From an uncultured Prevotella sp. (GTDB lineage Bacteria > Bacteroidota > Bacteroidia > Bacteroidales > Bacteroidaceae): a stretch of DNA of 64,000 bases. The notes under the pieces are model-generated. The model did not search any database and was not told the DNA's origin. It saw only the letters and a program-made list of their open reading frames with translations. Positions 19,267 through 27,870 of this stretch are shown piece after piece. The stretch lies in the NCBI GenBank assembly GCA_946404405.1, contig CAMJDL010000006.1, positions 42,650 to 106,649 of the forward strand, in the 5' to 3' direction. Within the stretch, counting starts at the first letter, position 1. Every line of letters begins with the position of its first letter. Position numbers and translations under genes: made by a program.

Positions 19267-20403
19267 ATGAATACGCCATATTACATGATTGAAGAGCAGA
19301 AGTTACGCCGTAACTTGGCTCTGATTAGCGATGTAGCACGTCGTACGGATTCTGAATGGATTCTGGCCTTTAAGGCGTTTGCTCTTTGGAAGACGTTTCC
19401 CATCTTTCGTGAATACATTCAGGCCACCACGGCCAGCTCACTCTCCGAGGCCCGTCTGGCTTTCGATGAGTTTGGCTCGAAAGCGCACACTTTTTCGCCG
19501 GCTTACAAGGACGACGAGATTGACGAGATTGTCCGTTGTTCCAGTCATCTGACGTTCAATTCGCTTTCGCAGTACGAACGGTATCATAGTCGGGCAGGGG
19601 AGTGCTCGCTGGGCTTGCGCGTCAATCCTGAATATTCTGAGGTGGGCACGCTGCTTTATAATCCGTGCGCTCCAGGTACGCGCTTTGGTGTCAGTGCCGA
19701 CAAGTTGCCCGAGCAGTTGCCCAGTGACATTCGCGGTTTCCATTGTCATTGCCATTGCGAGAGCGGTTCCGACGTTTTTGAACGAACCTTGCAACACATC
19801 GAAGACAAGTTTTCGCGATGGTTCCCGCAGATAGAGTGGATTAATTTCGGTGGCGGTCATCTGGTGACGCGTGCCGACTACGACATCGAGCGTCTGGTGC
19901 GCATCGTTCAGGGTTTCCACAGTCGTTATCCGCACCTGAAGGTCATCTTTGAACCGGGCAGTGCCTTTGCTTGGCAGACGGGACCGTTGGTGGCCAGCGT
20001 AGTCGATGTGGTCGAGGATAAGGGTATCCGCACGGCTATCCTCGATGTCAGCTTTACCTGCCACATGCCCGATTGTCTGGAAATGCCGTATTTCCCTGAA
20101 GTCCGTGGCGCAGAACATTTGGATGAGGAACAATTCTCTCACCTCTCACCTCTCACCCCTCACCTCTATCGTTTGGGCGGCAACAGCTGCTTGGCAGGCG
20201 ACTTTATGGGCTACTGGCAGTTCCCGCGCGAGTTGCAGGTGGGCGACGAGGTCATCTTCGAGGACATGATTCATTACACCACCGTCAAGACCAATACCTT
20301 CAACGGCATCACGCATCCCTCGCTCTGTATGCTTCATGCCGACGGACGGCTCGAACTGCTGCGCCGCTTTACCTATGAAGACTATCGAAATCGTATGGAC
20401 TAA
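19267..20403 (+). CDS. nspC: Carboxynorspermidine decarboxylase
   Basis: A 378-residue PLP-dependent decarboxylase of the alanine-racemase fold. The PLP lysine sits in ILAFKAFALW (K36), and further motifs are GLRVNPEYSEVGTLLYNPC, GFHCHCHCE, WINFGGGHLVT, FEPGSAF and the late GGNSCLAGDFMGYW. It makes spermidine or norspermidine from the carboxylated precursor. About ten extra residues (SHLSPLTPHL, near residue 292) come from a heptanucleotide repeat inside the gene. It precedes an SH3-like secreted protein by 17 bp. Confidence 0.93.
   Translation: MNTPYYMIEEQKLRRNLALISDVARRTDSEWILAFKAFALWKTFPIFREYIQATTASSLSEARLAFDEFGSKAHTFSPAYKDDEIDEIVRCSSHLTFNSLSQYERYHSRAGECSLGLRVNPEYSEVGTLLYNPCAPGTRFGVSADKLPEQLPSDIRGFHCHCHCESGSDVFERTLQHIEDKFSRWFPQIEWINFGGGHLVTRADYDIERLVRIVQGFHSRYPHLKVIFEPGSAFAWQTGPLVASVVDVVEDKGIRTAILDVSFTCHMPDCLEMPYFPEVRGAEHLDEEQFSHLSPLTPHLYRLGGNSCLAGDFMGYWQFPRELQVGDEVIFEDMIHYTTVKTNTFNGITHPSLCMLHADGRLELLRRFTYEDYRNRMD
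20136..20163. repeat. Four 7-bp tandem repeats inside nspC
   Basis: Three exact ctctcac units and one ccctcac unit lie in frame within the coding sequence. A change of one unit would shift the frame, since 7 is not a multiple of 3. Confidence 0.85.
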
Positions 20404-20420
20404 CTAATAAACAAACCATT

Positions 20421-21629
20421 ATGAAACGAATCATTCTCAGTCTTTTGACCGTGCTGACCGTTTGCAGCACCGCCAGCGCCCAGCGCTTAGTGTCAGTGAA
20501 GAATTACGGTGCCAACTGGCAGAAGTCGATGTTGACAATGAAGAACAAACCCAACGGAACCATCTTCCGACTGCGCGAGGAGAAACAGAACGAATACCTG
20601 CCGCGTGGCGAGGAGGCCAAGGACCTCGAGCAGTTCATCTCCGAGCGTATCGACATCGGATGGCTCGCCCTTTATCGCCGTTCTGCCGGTAGCACTGACT
20701 ATAAGTTTATTGTGAAAATCTACGACAAGGACGAGAAACCGCTCTATACCATCGACCTCGGTCAGGTGTCGGGCAACGACTACTGCGAGGTGCAGGACGT
20801 GCGCTGGGATAACGATACCCACAACTTGCTGTTTAACATGGCCTGTCCCAGTTATGCCAGCGATGTTAACGGCAAGGGCTCGAAGCTGCATTGCTACAAT
20901 CCCGAGCGTCGCCAGATGGTGTGGTCCACCGACTGGCTTACCAGCAACGACATCTTCATTCTCGACTCCAAGTTCGTGTTCTGCTCCTACGGTTTTACCA
21001 GCGAGAAGAAGTATCTTTACATGCTCGACAAGCTGACGGGCAAGGTTTACAGCAAGCTGCCCTTTACCTATAAAGTGGAATACCTGGAGCTGCAGACCGA
21101 ACAGAACGGACGCGAGTATCTCTACGCCATCGACTACAACGACCACCTCTTCAAGTACTACGTCGAGGGCGCCCGGACGGTGGCCGAGAACGGCAAGGTG
21201 TTCACCGTCGTCTTTGCCGTCAGCGACGACGGCTACCTGAACGTCCGCTCCGAGCCGTCCATGCAGGGCAAGGTGCTCACCAAGCTGTGGATGGAGGACC
21301 ACGGACTGGGTCGCGGCGTACTGCTTGAGAAAGGCAAACAGTGGAGCAAGGTCAGCGTCGACGGCATCGTCGGCTACGTCTATACCAAGTACCTCGGCCA
21401 GTCGTCGTGGGTGCTGGGCACCGGTCCGAAGATTGTAGCCAACAAGGCCGCCACGCTCTATTGCGAGGACAACTACGAGGGCACGCTCAAGCCCTTCTAC
21501 ACCGTCACGAAGGGCACCATTATTGCCGACACCTTCTTCGAGCATTCCTTTGACGGTGTGGACTATTATGAACTGCGCACCGGCCACGACTACCTCTTCG
21601 TCAAGAAGTCCGACGTCATCGTCAAATAA
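20421..21629 (+). CDS. Secreted protein with bacterial SH3-like domain
   Basis: A 402-residue protein with a clear signal peptide (MKRIILSLLTVLTVCSTASA then Q). The middle part is beta-rich and unassigned. Residues about 265-325 form a bacterial SH3-like module (DGYLNVRSEPSMQGKVLTKL to GIVGYVYTKYLGQ). Such modules often bind peptidoglycan or proteins in the periplasm. It follows nspC closely and ends at a bidirectional terminator. Its G+C looks higher than that of the island that follows. Confidence 0.72.
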   Translation: MKRIILSLLTVLTVCSTASAQRLVSVKNYGANWQKSMLTMKNKPNGTIFRLREEKQNEYLPRGEEAKDLEQFISERIDIGWLALYRRSAGSTDYKFIVKIYDKDEKPLYTIDLGQVSGNDYCEVQDVRWDNDTHNLLFNMACPSYASDVNGKGSKLHCYNPERRQMVWSTDWLTSNDIFILDSKFVFCSYGFTSEKKYLYMLDKLTGKVYSKLPFTYKVEYLELQTEQNGREYLYAIDYNDHLFKYYVEGARTVAENGKVFTVVFAVSDDGYLNVRSEPSMQGKVLTKLWMEDHGLGRGVLLEKGKQWSKVSVDGIVGYVYTKYLGQSSWVLGTGPKIVANKAATLYCEDNYEGTLKPFYTVTKGTIIADTFFEHSFDGVDYYELRTGHDYLFVKKSDVIVK

Positions 21630-21670
21630 AAAAAAATCGGTTCCACCTTTTCACAGTGGAACCGTTTTTA
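21627..21670. terminator. Bidirectional terminator between SH3-like and HU-like genes
   Basis: A perfect 9-bp stem (21638-21646 with 21656-21664) and 9-nt loop are flanked by an A-run and by TTTTT. It separates convergent genes. Confidence 0.88.
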
Positions 21671-21672
21671 AT

Positions 21673-22272
21673 TTAGTTCTCGTCCGGCTCACCTTCGTCA
21701 CCGCCGCCACCACCATTGTTGCCTCCGGTGTTACCGCCAGTGTTGCCGCCGGTGTTCGTGCCCGAACCTCCGCTGTTGCTGGGCGCATTGCTGGTTTCGC
21801 CCTTGGCAGCCGCAATCTCGGCCTTGGCCTTGTCGGTCCATCCGAAGTGGACGTCCTTCTTCAGCTCCTCGCGAGTGAACTCGCCAGTCGACTGAGCCAG
21901 CAGCTTGATGGTCTTCACGGCAGGACCGGTCTTTGCACCCTCGGCCATTGTGCCCAGCGATGCCGTCACGGTCTTGTCCTGATCGGCGTCGTACAGCTTG
22001 TCCAGGGCATTGGCCTCCACGGTAGCCTTGAAGATGGCCAGATTCTTGATCTTCACCGTGTTGCCGTTCAGCACCTGCTCGCGGATGCACTTCACGAAGT
22101 CCGTCAGCACACCCAGGATCAATCCTTCGGAGAACGCCGTGTTGTGCTCGGCCATGTGCTGCGCCATGTCGCTGATGTCCAGCGTCTCTTTGTAATCCAC
22201 TCGGGCATAGGTCTTGCCCGCCTGTTCCGATTCTGAGGTTTCGGTAACTTTACTCAAATACAGTTCTATCAT
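21673..22272 (-). CDS. HU-like DNA-binding protein with Gly/Asn/Thr-rich tail
   Basis: A 199-residue protein whose first 125 residues match the Bacteroidetes HU-like family (YARVDYKETLDISDMAQHMA and VNGNTVKIKNL-like strands, here VLNGNTVKIKNLAIFKATV). The C-terminus (about 155-199) is low-complexity, with repeated GGNT units and an acidic end. It is probably nucleoid-associated or regulatory. It has its own promoter at 22368-22399. The roughly 95-nt 5' leader holds short inverted repeats (gttgaccaac near 22306) that could be a control site. Confidence 0.75.
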   Translation of the reverse strand: MIELYLSKVTETSESEQAGKTYARVDYKETLDISDMAQHMAEHNTAFSEGLILGVLTDFVKCIREQVLNGNTVKIKNLAIFKATVEANALDKLYDADQDKTVTASLGTMAEGAKTGPAVKTIKLLAQSTGEFTREELKKDVHFGWTDKAKAEIAAAKGETSNAPSNSGGSGTNTGGNTGGNTGGNNGGGGGDEGEPDEN

Positions 22273-22367
22273 CTTTGTCGTGTTTTTTGTGATGTTAGAA
22301 TATTAAGTTGACCAACTACATCGGGTGGCCAAATCCCGCCTTTGTAATCTGTTCTCTAATTACATTG

Positions 22368-22399
22368 CAAAGATACAAAATATTTTCCAAACCGCCAAA
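22368..22399 (-). promoter_or_regulatory. Promoter of the second HU-like gene
   Basis: TTTG (22396-22399) and TATCTTTG (22368-22375) on the minus strand, spaced 20 bp. Confidence 0.75.
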
Positions 22400-22512
22400 C
22401 GTTTTAGCAATTATTTTCTTATTATTTTTGATTTATTTTTTAGTGAGAAAAAAGGGCAACTGTCTCACGACAGCCACCCTTCAAAAAGCATAGAACACTT
22501 ATGACAAAATCA

Positions 22513-22538
22513 CAATGAATACTGAATATTTGAATATA
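22513..22538. repeat. 26-bp sequence repeated at the far end of the accessory region (left copy)
   Basis: This sequence of caatgaat/gaatat type matches 31074-31099 at 24 of 26 positions, in the same orientation. It sits just beyond the 3' end of the DUF3987 gene. It may mark the left border of an inserted segment or be a dispersed AT-rich repeat. Confidence 0.6.
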
Positions 22539-22543
22539 ATAGA

Positions 22544-24544
22544 CTATAGCAGCTTGTGGTATTTGCCCTTATTCTCACCCGAGCGAATCTTCTGCGAAGC
22601 CATGCCGTCGTCGACCAGAATCTTCAGACGTCCACAAACACTGCCAACACTATCGTAGCCGTACTCGCGCTTCACGTCTTCGCTTGTGAAGTATTCTGGC
22701 AGTCGGCGATAGGCCAGCAATGTCTTCTGCTGATGACGAACATTAGAAGCCTGTTCAGCAGCCTTATTGTCGTAATACTGTTCACCTACGCCGAGGAAAA
22801 AGTATTGCTGGAAAGCAAACTGTGCATCACAGATAGTCAATGCCAAATCGACATCGATTTTGTCGGGTTTGAAACCAGCACCACATTTCCAACGTCCGTC
22901 GGTGTCTTCAACCATTTCTGACCAATGACGGGTAATCACGAACGGCAATACCAGATTACATGCTATCCAGCACGGACGTTTCACCAAATCCTCCAGGGCC
23001 TTACTGTCTTCCTCCTTGGCATCAAGCATCCGACGTGTTGTCCACTGGTGCAAGGCATCGCTGATGTTCTTGCATGGAATCTCACCTTTAGTGGAATCCA
23101 GCTTGTAAGCAATCTCCCTGAGCTGCTCTTCGCGTTGTTGGTCAGCCTCGGTATATTCGCGGTTCTCACGCATCTCGAAGTTGCTGTCACCCATAGGTAC
23201 TGCTGCCAAGCGCTGTGGCAAACCCTTTACGAAATTGGCCGCTGTGGCCTGCTTGGCTATAGCATCGCTTGTTCCAGTATAGACGCCATTGAAATGGACG
23301 TCGTATTCACCTACCATAGACGACGCTGTTTTGAGGAAAGAGCCTCCAGGTTCATTATGCAGACTCTTGAAGAGCAGAGCCTCGATGTTCATATAACCCT
23401 TCTTCTGTTGCGTAAGCAGGTCATCGAGTTCTGAGTTGAACTGTGAAACATGCAGGCAGACTTCCTCACCGTCAACTACCTCCTTGGCATTGAATTCTGC
23501 CTCACGTATGGCGGCTGCTGATGCTTCTGACGGCATACAACGATAGATACCCTTTGGACGTGGCGTTTTGTTCTTGTCGGCCCCGCTCTTCTGGTCGCGC
23601 TCTGCATTCCAATTGTTCAGAGCTTCTACCTGTACGGCATCAGACTTCTTGATGGGTTCCATCAACAACTTATACAAGTCGACGGCAATATGCTTTCCAC
23701 TGCCCGAGCGGCCAATGAGTTCAATGATACTGTTCAGACGGCACTTACGTCCGGGCTCTGACCAGAACCTATACCACATTCTCGTGCACAGCGTCATAGC
23801 AAAGCCACCGCCAACGAAGAGTGCTGCCACATAGTGTTTAGGTTTCAGTCCGTGACACAGCAGTTTGAGGAAGGGATAGTACTTAAAGAATTTCTCCAGC
23901 TTCCGACCAATGCGGTCAAGTACTACTACGATGTCGTCGTGACTGCTGGAGTTGCCACCAACACGCTGAGCACGGGCTTCGGCCACCAACACACTATACT
24001 TGCGTTTGACAACCTGCTCTATGGCACGCTGCATCTCACGTGAGGGACGTGGTTCATAGACATTCTCCGACTCACGTTTCTTTAGCAGTTTCCTGGCCGA
24101 ATCTACAATGTCGTCAATCTCCTTCTCACCACGCTCCTTAATGATATCTCGTACCCACGAAATCTGTGTCAAGACCGTCTTTACCAACTTTTCATCTCCA
24201 TCGAGCAGTATCATCAGGTCGCCTGCCAACTTCAATGCAGATTTGTGGCGGGTGTTTACAGGTGCACCGTTGGGATAGATCGTGTTGATGAAATCGGCAA
24301 TGTGATGGCCAAATACCTTCAGACGTTCTTCCTGTTCCTCGGCAGTAGGCTCCGGTGGAATGACGGCACTTGTGATGGGTGCCACCTGACTGGCCAACTG
24401 CTTGGCGGCTTCAACACTGGGGGTTACTGACTGCCCGCTATCGGTATCCTTATCAAACTGGTTGGCGGGATTAGTGGGCTGGGTGTTCTCGTTCTGATAC
24501 GCCTCCAAGAAGAGGTCGTTTACTAAATCTTTTTTCTTATTCAT
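22544..24544 (-). CDS. DUF3987-like P-loop protein (helicase/primase-associated)
   Basis: A 666-residue protein resembling DUF3987 proteins that accompany primases in mobile or prophage-like modules. A P-loop-like GRSGSGKH lies at about residues 278-285, with His where Ser/Thr is usual. The start at 24544 (MNKKKDL) is preferred over 24574 because it overlaps the primase stop in a normal coupled way. The C-terminal region (about 610-666, FTSEDVKREYGYDSVGSVCG) looks like a winged helix for DNA binding. It is the last of four tightly packed genes. The function is inferred, not proven. Confidence 0.72.
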   Translation of the reverse strand: MNKKKDLVNDLFLEAYQNENTQPTNPANQFDKDTDSGQSVTPSVEAAKQLASQVAPITSAVIPPEPTAEEQEERLKVFGHHIADFINTIYPNGAPVNTRHKSALKLAGDLMILLDGDEKLVKTVLTQISWVRDIIKERGEKEIDDIVDSARKLLKKRESENVYEPRPSREMQRAIEQVVKRKYSVLVAEARAQRVGGNSSSHDDIVVVLDRIGRKLEKFFKYYPFLKLLCHGLKPKHYVAALFVGGGFAMTLCTRMWYRFWSEPGRKCRLNSIIELIGRSGSGKHIAVDLYKLLMEPIKKSDAVQVEALNNWNAERDQKSGADKNKTPRPKGIYRCMPSEASAAAIREAEFNAKEVVDGEEVCLHVSQFNSELDDLLTQQKKGYMNIEALLFKSLHNEPGGSFLKTASSMVGEYDVHFNGVYTGTSDAIAKQATAANFVKGLPQRLAAVPMGDSNFEMRENREYTEADQQREEQLREIAYKLDSTKGEIPCKNISDALHQWTTRRMLDAKEEDSKALEDLVKRPCWIACNLVLPFVITRHWSEMVEDTDGRWKCGAGFKPDKIDVDLALTICDAQFAFQQYFFLGVGEQYYDNKAAEQASNVRHQQKTLLAYRRLPEYFTSEDVKREYGYDSVGSVCGRLKILVDDGMASQKIRSGENKGKYHKLL

Positions 24545-25304
24545 AATCGTTATTATTAAAAAGTTCAACTTCATTGATGAAATAGATGTCCTCGCGACGC
24601 GGACAATAGCTGATGCGTGAGGCGTCGATGCAGGAGTCGTCCACGACGGGTTTGCCGGTGGTGCCCTTCATACCCATCAGTCCAAGTTCACGGGCCAGGC
24701 ATATCTGGTTGTCGGCAATGTTGCCAAGTTCTGGTCTGATTTCACTAACCAATCGAAGACCTTCACCTGACGACGTCTCATGTGCCAAAAGCACCTTCCA
24801 TGGGAAGTCCGCCACCTGAGTACGTTCGAACACTTCACGGGGGCTGATGGGCAGATGGTCGGCATCGAACATGAACAGCTTCGACAGCTCCAGAATGTTA
24901 GGCTGCTTCCGACGATGGTACATCACTGGATTTCCATGCTCGTCAAGTACGGGATTACCTTCCTTGTCGGTCTTTGGCACCAGTCCAAACACTCTGACGG
25001 CGAAGATAAAGCACGGCAGCCACATCTTTTGGTTTGCCACCCACTGTAACAGCTTTTCGGTTTCTGTCAGCTGCTGGAACTTCTCGCCCTTCTGTTTCTG
25101 GCAGAAGTTCAGAAAACGGGGATTTTGAAGATACTCGTCGAGTGGCAAAGCCTGCTTAATGGCAGCCTCCACAGCCCTGCGGATAGAAATCTTGAAATTG
25201 ACATCCTGACTGTCGACATACTGGTTAAACACATCGAGGGTGCAAGGCACGCACTCGCCTGTAAATTGGTTCGACTGAACCGTAAAACGATAATTCTGTT
25301 CCAT
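24537..25304 (-). CDS. BT4734-like archaeo-eukaryotic primase-type protein
   Basis: A 255-residue protein with the hallmarks of the Prim-Pol fold: a DxD metal site in FMFDADHL (D147, D149), a SSGEGLRL segment (about 178-185) and DASRISY (about 227-233). The family is seen as BT4734-like domains in Bacteroides. In related elements it is fused or adjacent to a P-loop helicase, and here the DUF3987 gene overlaps its stop by 8 bp. It would make RNA or DNA primers, but catalytic activity is inferred from motifs only. Confidence 0.72.
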   Translation of the reverse strand: MEQNYRFTVQSNQFTGECVPCTLDVFNQYVDSQDVNFKISIRRAVEAAIKQALPLDEYLQNPRFLNFCQKQKGEKFQQLTETEKLLQWVANQKMWLPCFIFAVRVFGLVPKTDKEGNPVLDEHGNPVMYHRRKQPNILELSKLFMFDADHLPISPREVFERTQVADFPWKVLLAHETSSGEGLRLVSEIRPELGNIADNQICLARELGLMGMKGTTGKPVVDDSCIDASRISYCPRREDIYFINEVELFNNNDYE

Positions 25305-25314
25305 AATACCTTAA

Positions 25315-25857
25315 TTATTTATTAGCGTTAATAATTTCCTTATGATACCGTCCGAGCGTACGGGCCATGTCGCCCTGTAGCTGTAACAGTTGGCGTTCAA
25401 TCTGTGGCGAACAGGTCAGTTTAGTCAGTATGCTAACCTCGCCTTTTGCTGAGTCCAACCATACCTGTAGCGATTCACCATTGTCGTAAAGCATGCGTCC
25501 TTCGCCAACCTCAGAGAGGCAGGGCTTTTGCTTCTGCTGTTCAGCGGTCAGCACCTTGAACTGTTCGAACATCTCAGCCACGGGGTCTTCGCTCCGTCCG
25601 TCCACGTTTAGGTGAAGGCTGTAAGAGGATTCTTTTTCGCCCTCACTTTTGTAGAACGAGGAATTACCGAGCTGCTTAAGCATGGTTCTGTTACTTGGCT
25701 TCTGTCCTTGTGGAATGAATTCGGCATAGCCGTTTTCCCACTTATTCATCTTGCCTTTCAATGTCTCGTCTGGCTTTGTCTTCGGACGTGCCAGGTAGGT
25801 AGCCGAGTCGCCGCTGGGCAGCGACAGGGCTTTTGTGTTTTGTTTCTTAGCGCTCAT
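25315..25857 (-). CDS. Unrecognised protein in the primase operon
   Basis: A 180-residue, charged, soluble-looking protein that I do not recognise. The start at 25857 (MSAKKQNTK) is chosen because longer versions run across the upstream gene. It overlaps the stop of that gene by 11 bp and ends 10 bp before the primase start. The N-terminal half is Lys/Ser/Gly rich; the C-terminal half has helix-forming Gln-rich stretches (QIERQLLQLQGDMARTLGRY). The context suggests an accessory factor for the primase/DUF3987 module. Confidence 0.6.
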   Translation of the reverse strand: MSAKKQNTKALSLPSGDSATYLARPKTKPDETLKGKMNKWENGYAEFIPQGQKPSNRTMLKQLGNSSFYKSEGEKESSYSLHLNVDGRSEDPVAEMFEQFKVLTAEQQKQKPCLSEVGEGRMLYDNGESLQVWLDSAKGEVSILTKLTCSPQIERQLLQLQGDMARTLGRYHKEIINANK

Positions 25858-26200
25858 AATATGCAAATTTATCCATGCTGACGTTAATCTTATAGATAAG
25901 GTCTGAGAGAAGAAGGTCGACATGTTGGATGCCGATACTCGGAAATACCAATACAGCATTCTCAATATCGATAACGTTAAAAGCATACTGAAGAATCTGA
26001 ACCATGTGTCGCTGAATATCCTCAGTGAAGCCACGGAACGAATCCTTCATAATAAATAAGGTGTAGTTGTCAACGTAGTTGCCAAACTCGTTGATAAAAT
26101 CCTGAGCCTCCTCACAAATAGAGTTCTCGCTGCCAAGGCCTACATGTTGTTCGGTCTTGGTACCGCTTGCTGCGGAATTTTGTTGTTTCTTGTTTGCCAT
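25847..26200 (-). CDS. Unrecognised small protein, first gene of the primase operon
   Basis: A 117-residue protein of unknown function. It begins with a Lys/Gln/Ser-rich tail and continues as a likely helical domain (QDFINEFGNYVDNYTLFIMK, then DLLLSDLIYKINVSMDKF). The start is set at 26200. The longest frame begins at 26245, upstream of the promoter -7 box (26231-26238), so it cannot be the translated start; 26212 is an alternative. It is coupled to the following 180-residue protein. Confidence 0.6.
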   Translation of the reverse strand: MANKKQQNSAASGTKTEQHVGLGSENSICEEAQDFINEFGNYVDNYTLFIMKDSFRGFTEDIQRHMVQILQYAFNVIDIENAVLVFPSIGIQHVDLLLSDLIYKINVSMDKFAYYER

Positions 26201-26230
26201 ATCTTTGACCATTTTAAAGTTTTGATGGCG

Positions 26231-26261
26231 CAAAGATAATAACAATAACTGAAACTACAAA
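26231..26261 (-). promoter_or_regulatory. Promoter of the primase/DUF3987 operon
   Basis: TTTG (26258-26261) and TATCTTTG (26231-26238) on the minus strand, 19 bp apart. It fixes the start choice of the first gene. Confidence 0.78.
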
Positions 26262-26300
26262 AGTTTATAAATATTTAAATATCAGTAATTTATAGAACAA

Positions 26301-26348
26301 TGTAACGAGGTGTAATTACATGTAAACAGGTAATGTAATGACATGTAA
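26301..26348. promoter_or_regulatory. Phased TGTAA array upstream of the primase operon promoter
   Basis: Five TGTAA pentamers start at 26301, 26311, 26321, 26334 and 26344, all in the same direction and about one helical turn apart. The array lies 40-90 bp upstream of the -33 box and may be an operator. Confidence 0.5.
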
Positions 26349-26359
26349 ATGACTACCAA

Positions 26360-27022
26360 TTATTGACCATTATTGATCTTCTTTAATGTGTTTCCTGCTG
26401 CGTCTTTATGATAGAAATTATCTCTATCCTCCCATTTGTAGTTTGAATTTCTGTATTGGAAGATAATCTTTAAGTTTTCCTTTAGTATCGACATCTCATT
26501 GTTTCTTCTTACATGCTGAAGGTCATTTCCAGAGTTCGTCATTATTTGATGATACTTCATCCATCCCACAAACTGTGTATCTACGGTGGTAACCAGCCAG
26601 CCAATCTCTAAGAAAAATTCTTGAAAAGCCAGAGCAAACTGCTTTGGACCAAGTTCTAACTTATTCACCTTTAGTAATTCTGAAACAATTTGGCTCTCGT
26701 CAAGATTGTCGTGAAAAACATTTTTGTAATTATGGAGAGTTTCTCCATAGGACTGGTTACTCAATGGTAATTGGTGTAGGGGAGCATCGGGTATCTCATT
26801 CTGTGGTGATGTGGCTGCTATCTGAGGAAATTCATATCGTGTACGTTCACGCTTCACGTCGTTTAGAGCAGAAACATATTCCTCATCGTCTCGCATGCAC
26901 CATAGGGCATACGACATACTTCGCCAGAACTCTTCTCCTGGTAGTTCTGGGCTGCGTAGTCGTTCCAACAAGTCATCAGGACGCCATGCAAATCCGTCAA
27001 TAAGTATTCTCTTATCCGACAA
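26360..27022 (-). CDS. Unrecognised protein downstream of the MmeI-like gene
   Basis: A 220-residue protein not matched to a family by eye. The frame opens with TTG at 27022, 1 bp after the stop of the preceding gene, and no in-frame ATG or GTG is available upstream before a stop, so a TTG start is likely. It is mixed alpha-helical, acidic in the N-terminal half and aromatic-rich near its end (YRNSNYKWEDRDNFYHKD). Low G+C and position suggest it belongs to the accessory island and is co-transcribed with the 274-residue protein. Confidence 0.55.
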   Translation of the reverse strand: MSDKRILIDGFAWRPDDLLERLRSPELPGEEFWRSMSYALWCMRDDEEYVSALNDVKRERTRYEFPQIAATSPQNEIPDAPLHQLPLSNQSYGETLHNYKNVFHDNLDESQIVSELLKVNKLELGPKQFALAFQEFFLEIGWLVTTVDTQFVGWMKYHQIMTNSGNDLQHVRRNNEMSILKENLKIIFQYRNSNYKWEDRDNFYHKDAAGNTLKKINNGQ

Positions 27023-27023
27023 C

Positions 27024-27848
27024 TTAATATTCGTTACTAAGATACGTCTTAAAATTGTTGTTTATATGCTCTGTAACTCTCTCTAAATGGTCTGCCCACT
27101 TATTGTTTTGGTCTTCTTGTTTTCGATAGTAAACAAACCTTAGATTAGGGTTGAAAGTAAAGTGATGATACAAAGCTGCCATGCATCTTCCAATAGTATT
27201 AATACATCCTACTGGATTATCTTCCAGTATACTCCTGAAATATATAGGACTTAAATAGATAGGCGAAAAGTCTTCTTCGTTTCCTCTTATCTTTACCAAA
27301 ACCTGATGTTGACCTCTGTCTTCTTCCAGTTCGAGGTGTATTATTTGATTAAAATCACGATCTGTATATGTTTGAGTTACAGTTTTTGCAATGTTTATTC
27401 CAACGCGGTCGAGACTAAAGAATAGATTTCTCATCCTGCTTGGTGTTGTCACATCCCACAAATGGCTCAAGCGGTCATGAGGATACACAGAGGGCACCAG
27501 ATCAACAAACGTTTCAAGGTCAACCCAGATATTTTTGGCTCCTACTAATCCCAATACACGCACATTACGAACTTCAACCCTATTCCACACAGCACCTTCA
27601 GGTTGCATCCTACAGGTGTATTTATACTCTTCATCTGGATTTCCATTATAGTATTTTAAATCTTCGTCCAGGCCTTCTTTGTTGCCATAATTAACTACTG
27701 GATGACTATGCGTATCAACGAAGAAGTTGCCGTCTTCATCGGTGCTTTCTTCAGCAACGATGAGCGTTGCCACCTGTATACCTACCATTCCCGCAGCCGA
27801 GATAATCTGATAGGGTTTATCTGCTTTAAGTAACTGTGTCTGAATCAT
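27024..27848 (-). CDS. Unrecognised protein adjacent to the MmeI-like gene
   Basis: A 274-residue protein of unknown function. It contains HSHPVVNYGN, a beta-rich middle (RVEVRNVRVLGLVGAKNIWV) and a helical C-terminus (WADHLERVTEHINNNF). No catalytic motif was convincing. It starts 80 bp after the end of the MmeI-like gene, beyond a hairpin flanked by 21-bp direct repeats, and is coupled to the 220-residue gene. It may be a specificity, immunity or second defence component of that locus; this is inference from position only. Confidence 0.58.
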   Translation of the reverse strand: MIQTQLLKADKPYQIISAAGMVGIQVATLIVAEESTDEDGNFFVDTHSHPVVNYGNKEGLDEDLKYYNGNPDEEYKYTCRMQPEGAVWNRVEVRNVRVLGLVGAKNIWVDLETFVDLVPSVYPHDRLSHLWDVTTPSRMRNLFFSLDRVGINIAKTVTQTYTDRDFNQIIHLELEEDRGQHQVLVKIRGNEEDFSPIYLSPIYFRSILEDNPVGCINTIGRCMAALYHHFTFNPNLRFVYYRKQEDQNNKWADHLERVTEHINNNFKTYLSNEY

Positions 27849-27870
27849 AGTTCTTATCTGATATTATTTT

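Noticed and set aside
20493..21587. 364-residue minus-strand open frame opposite the SH3-like gene
   Set aside because: It is a mirror of a complete secreted protein with signal peptide; its own product shows only Val/Ala/Leu-rich low complexity.
26213..26245. Longer N-terminus of the first primase-operon protein
   Set aside because: The frame starts upstream of the transcription start expected from the 26231-26261 promoter.
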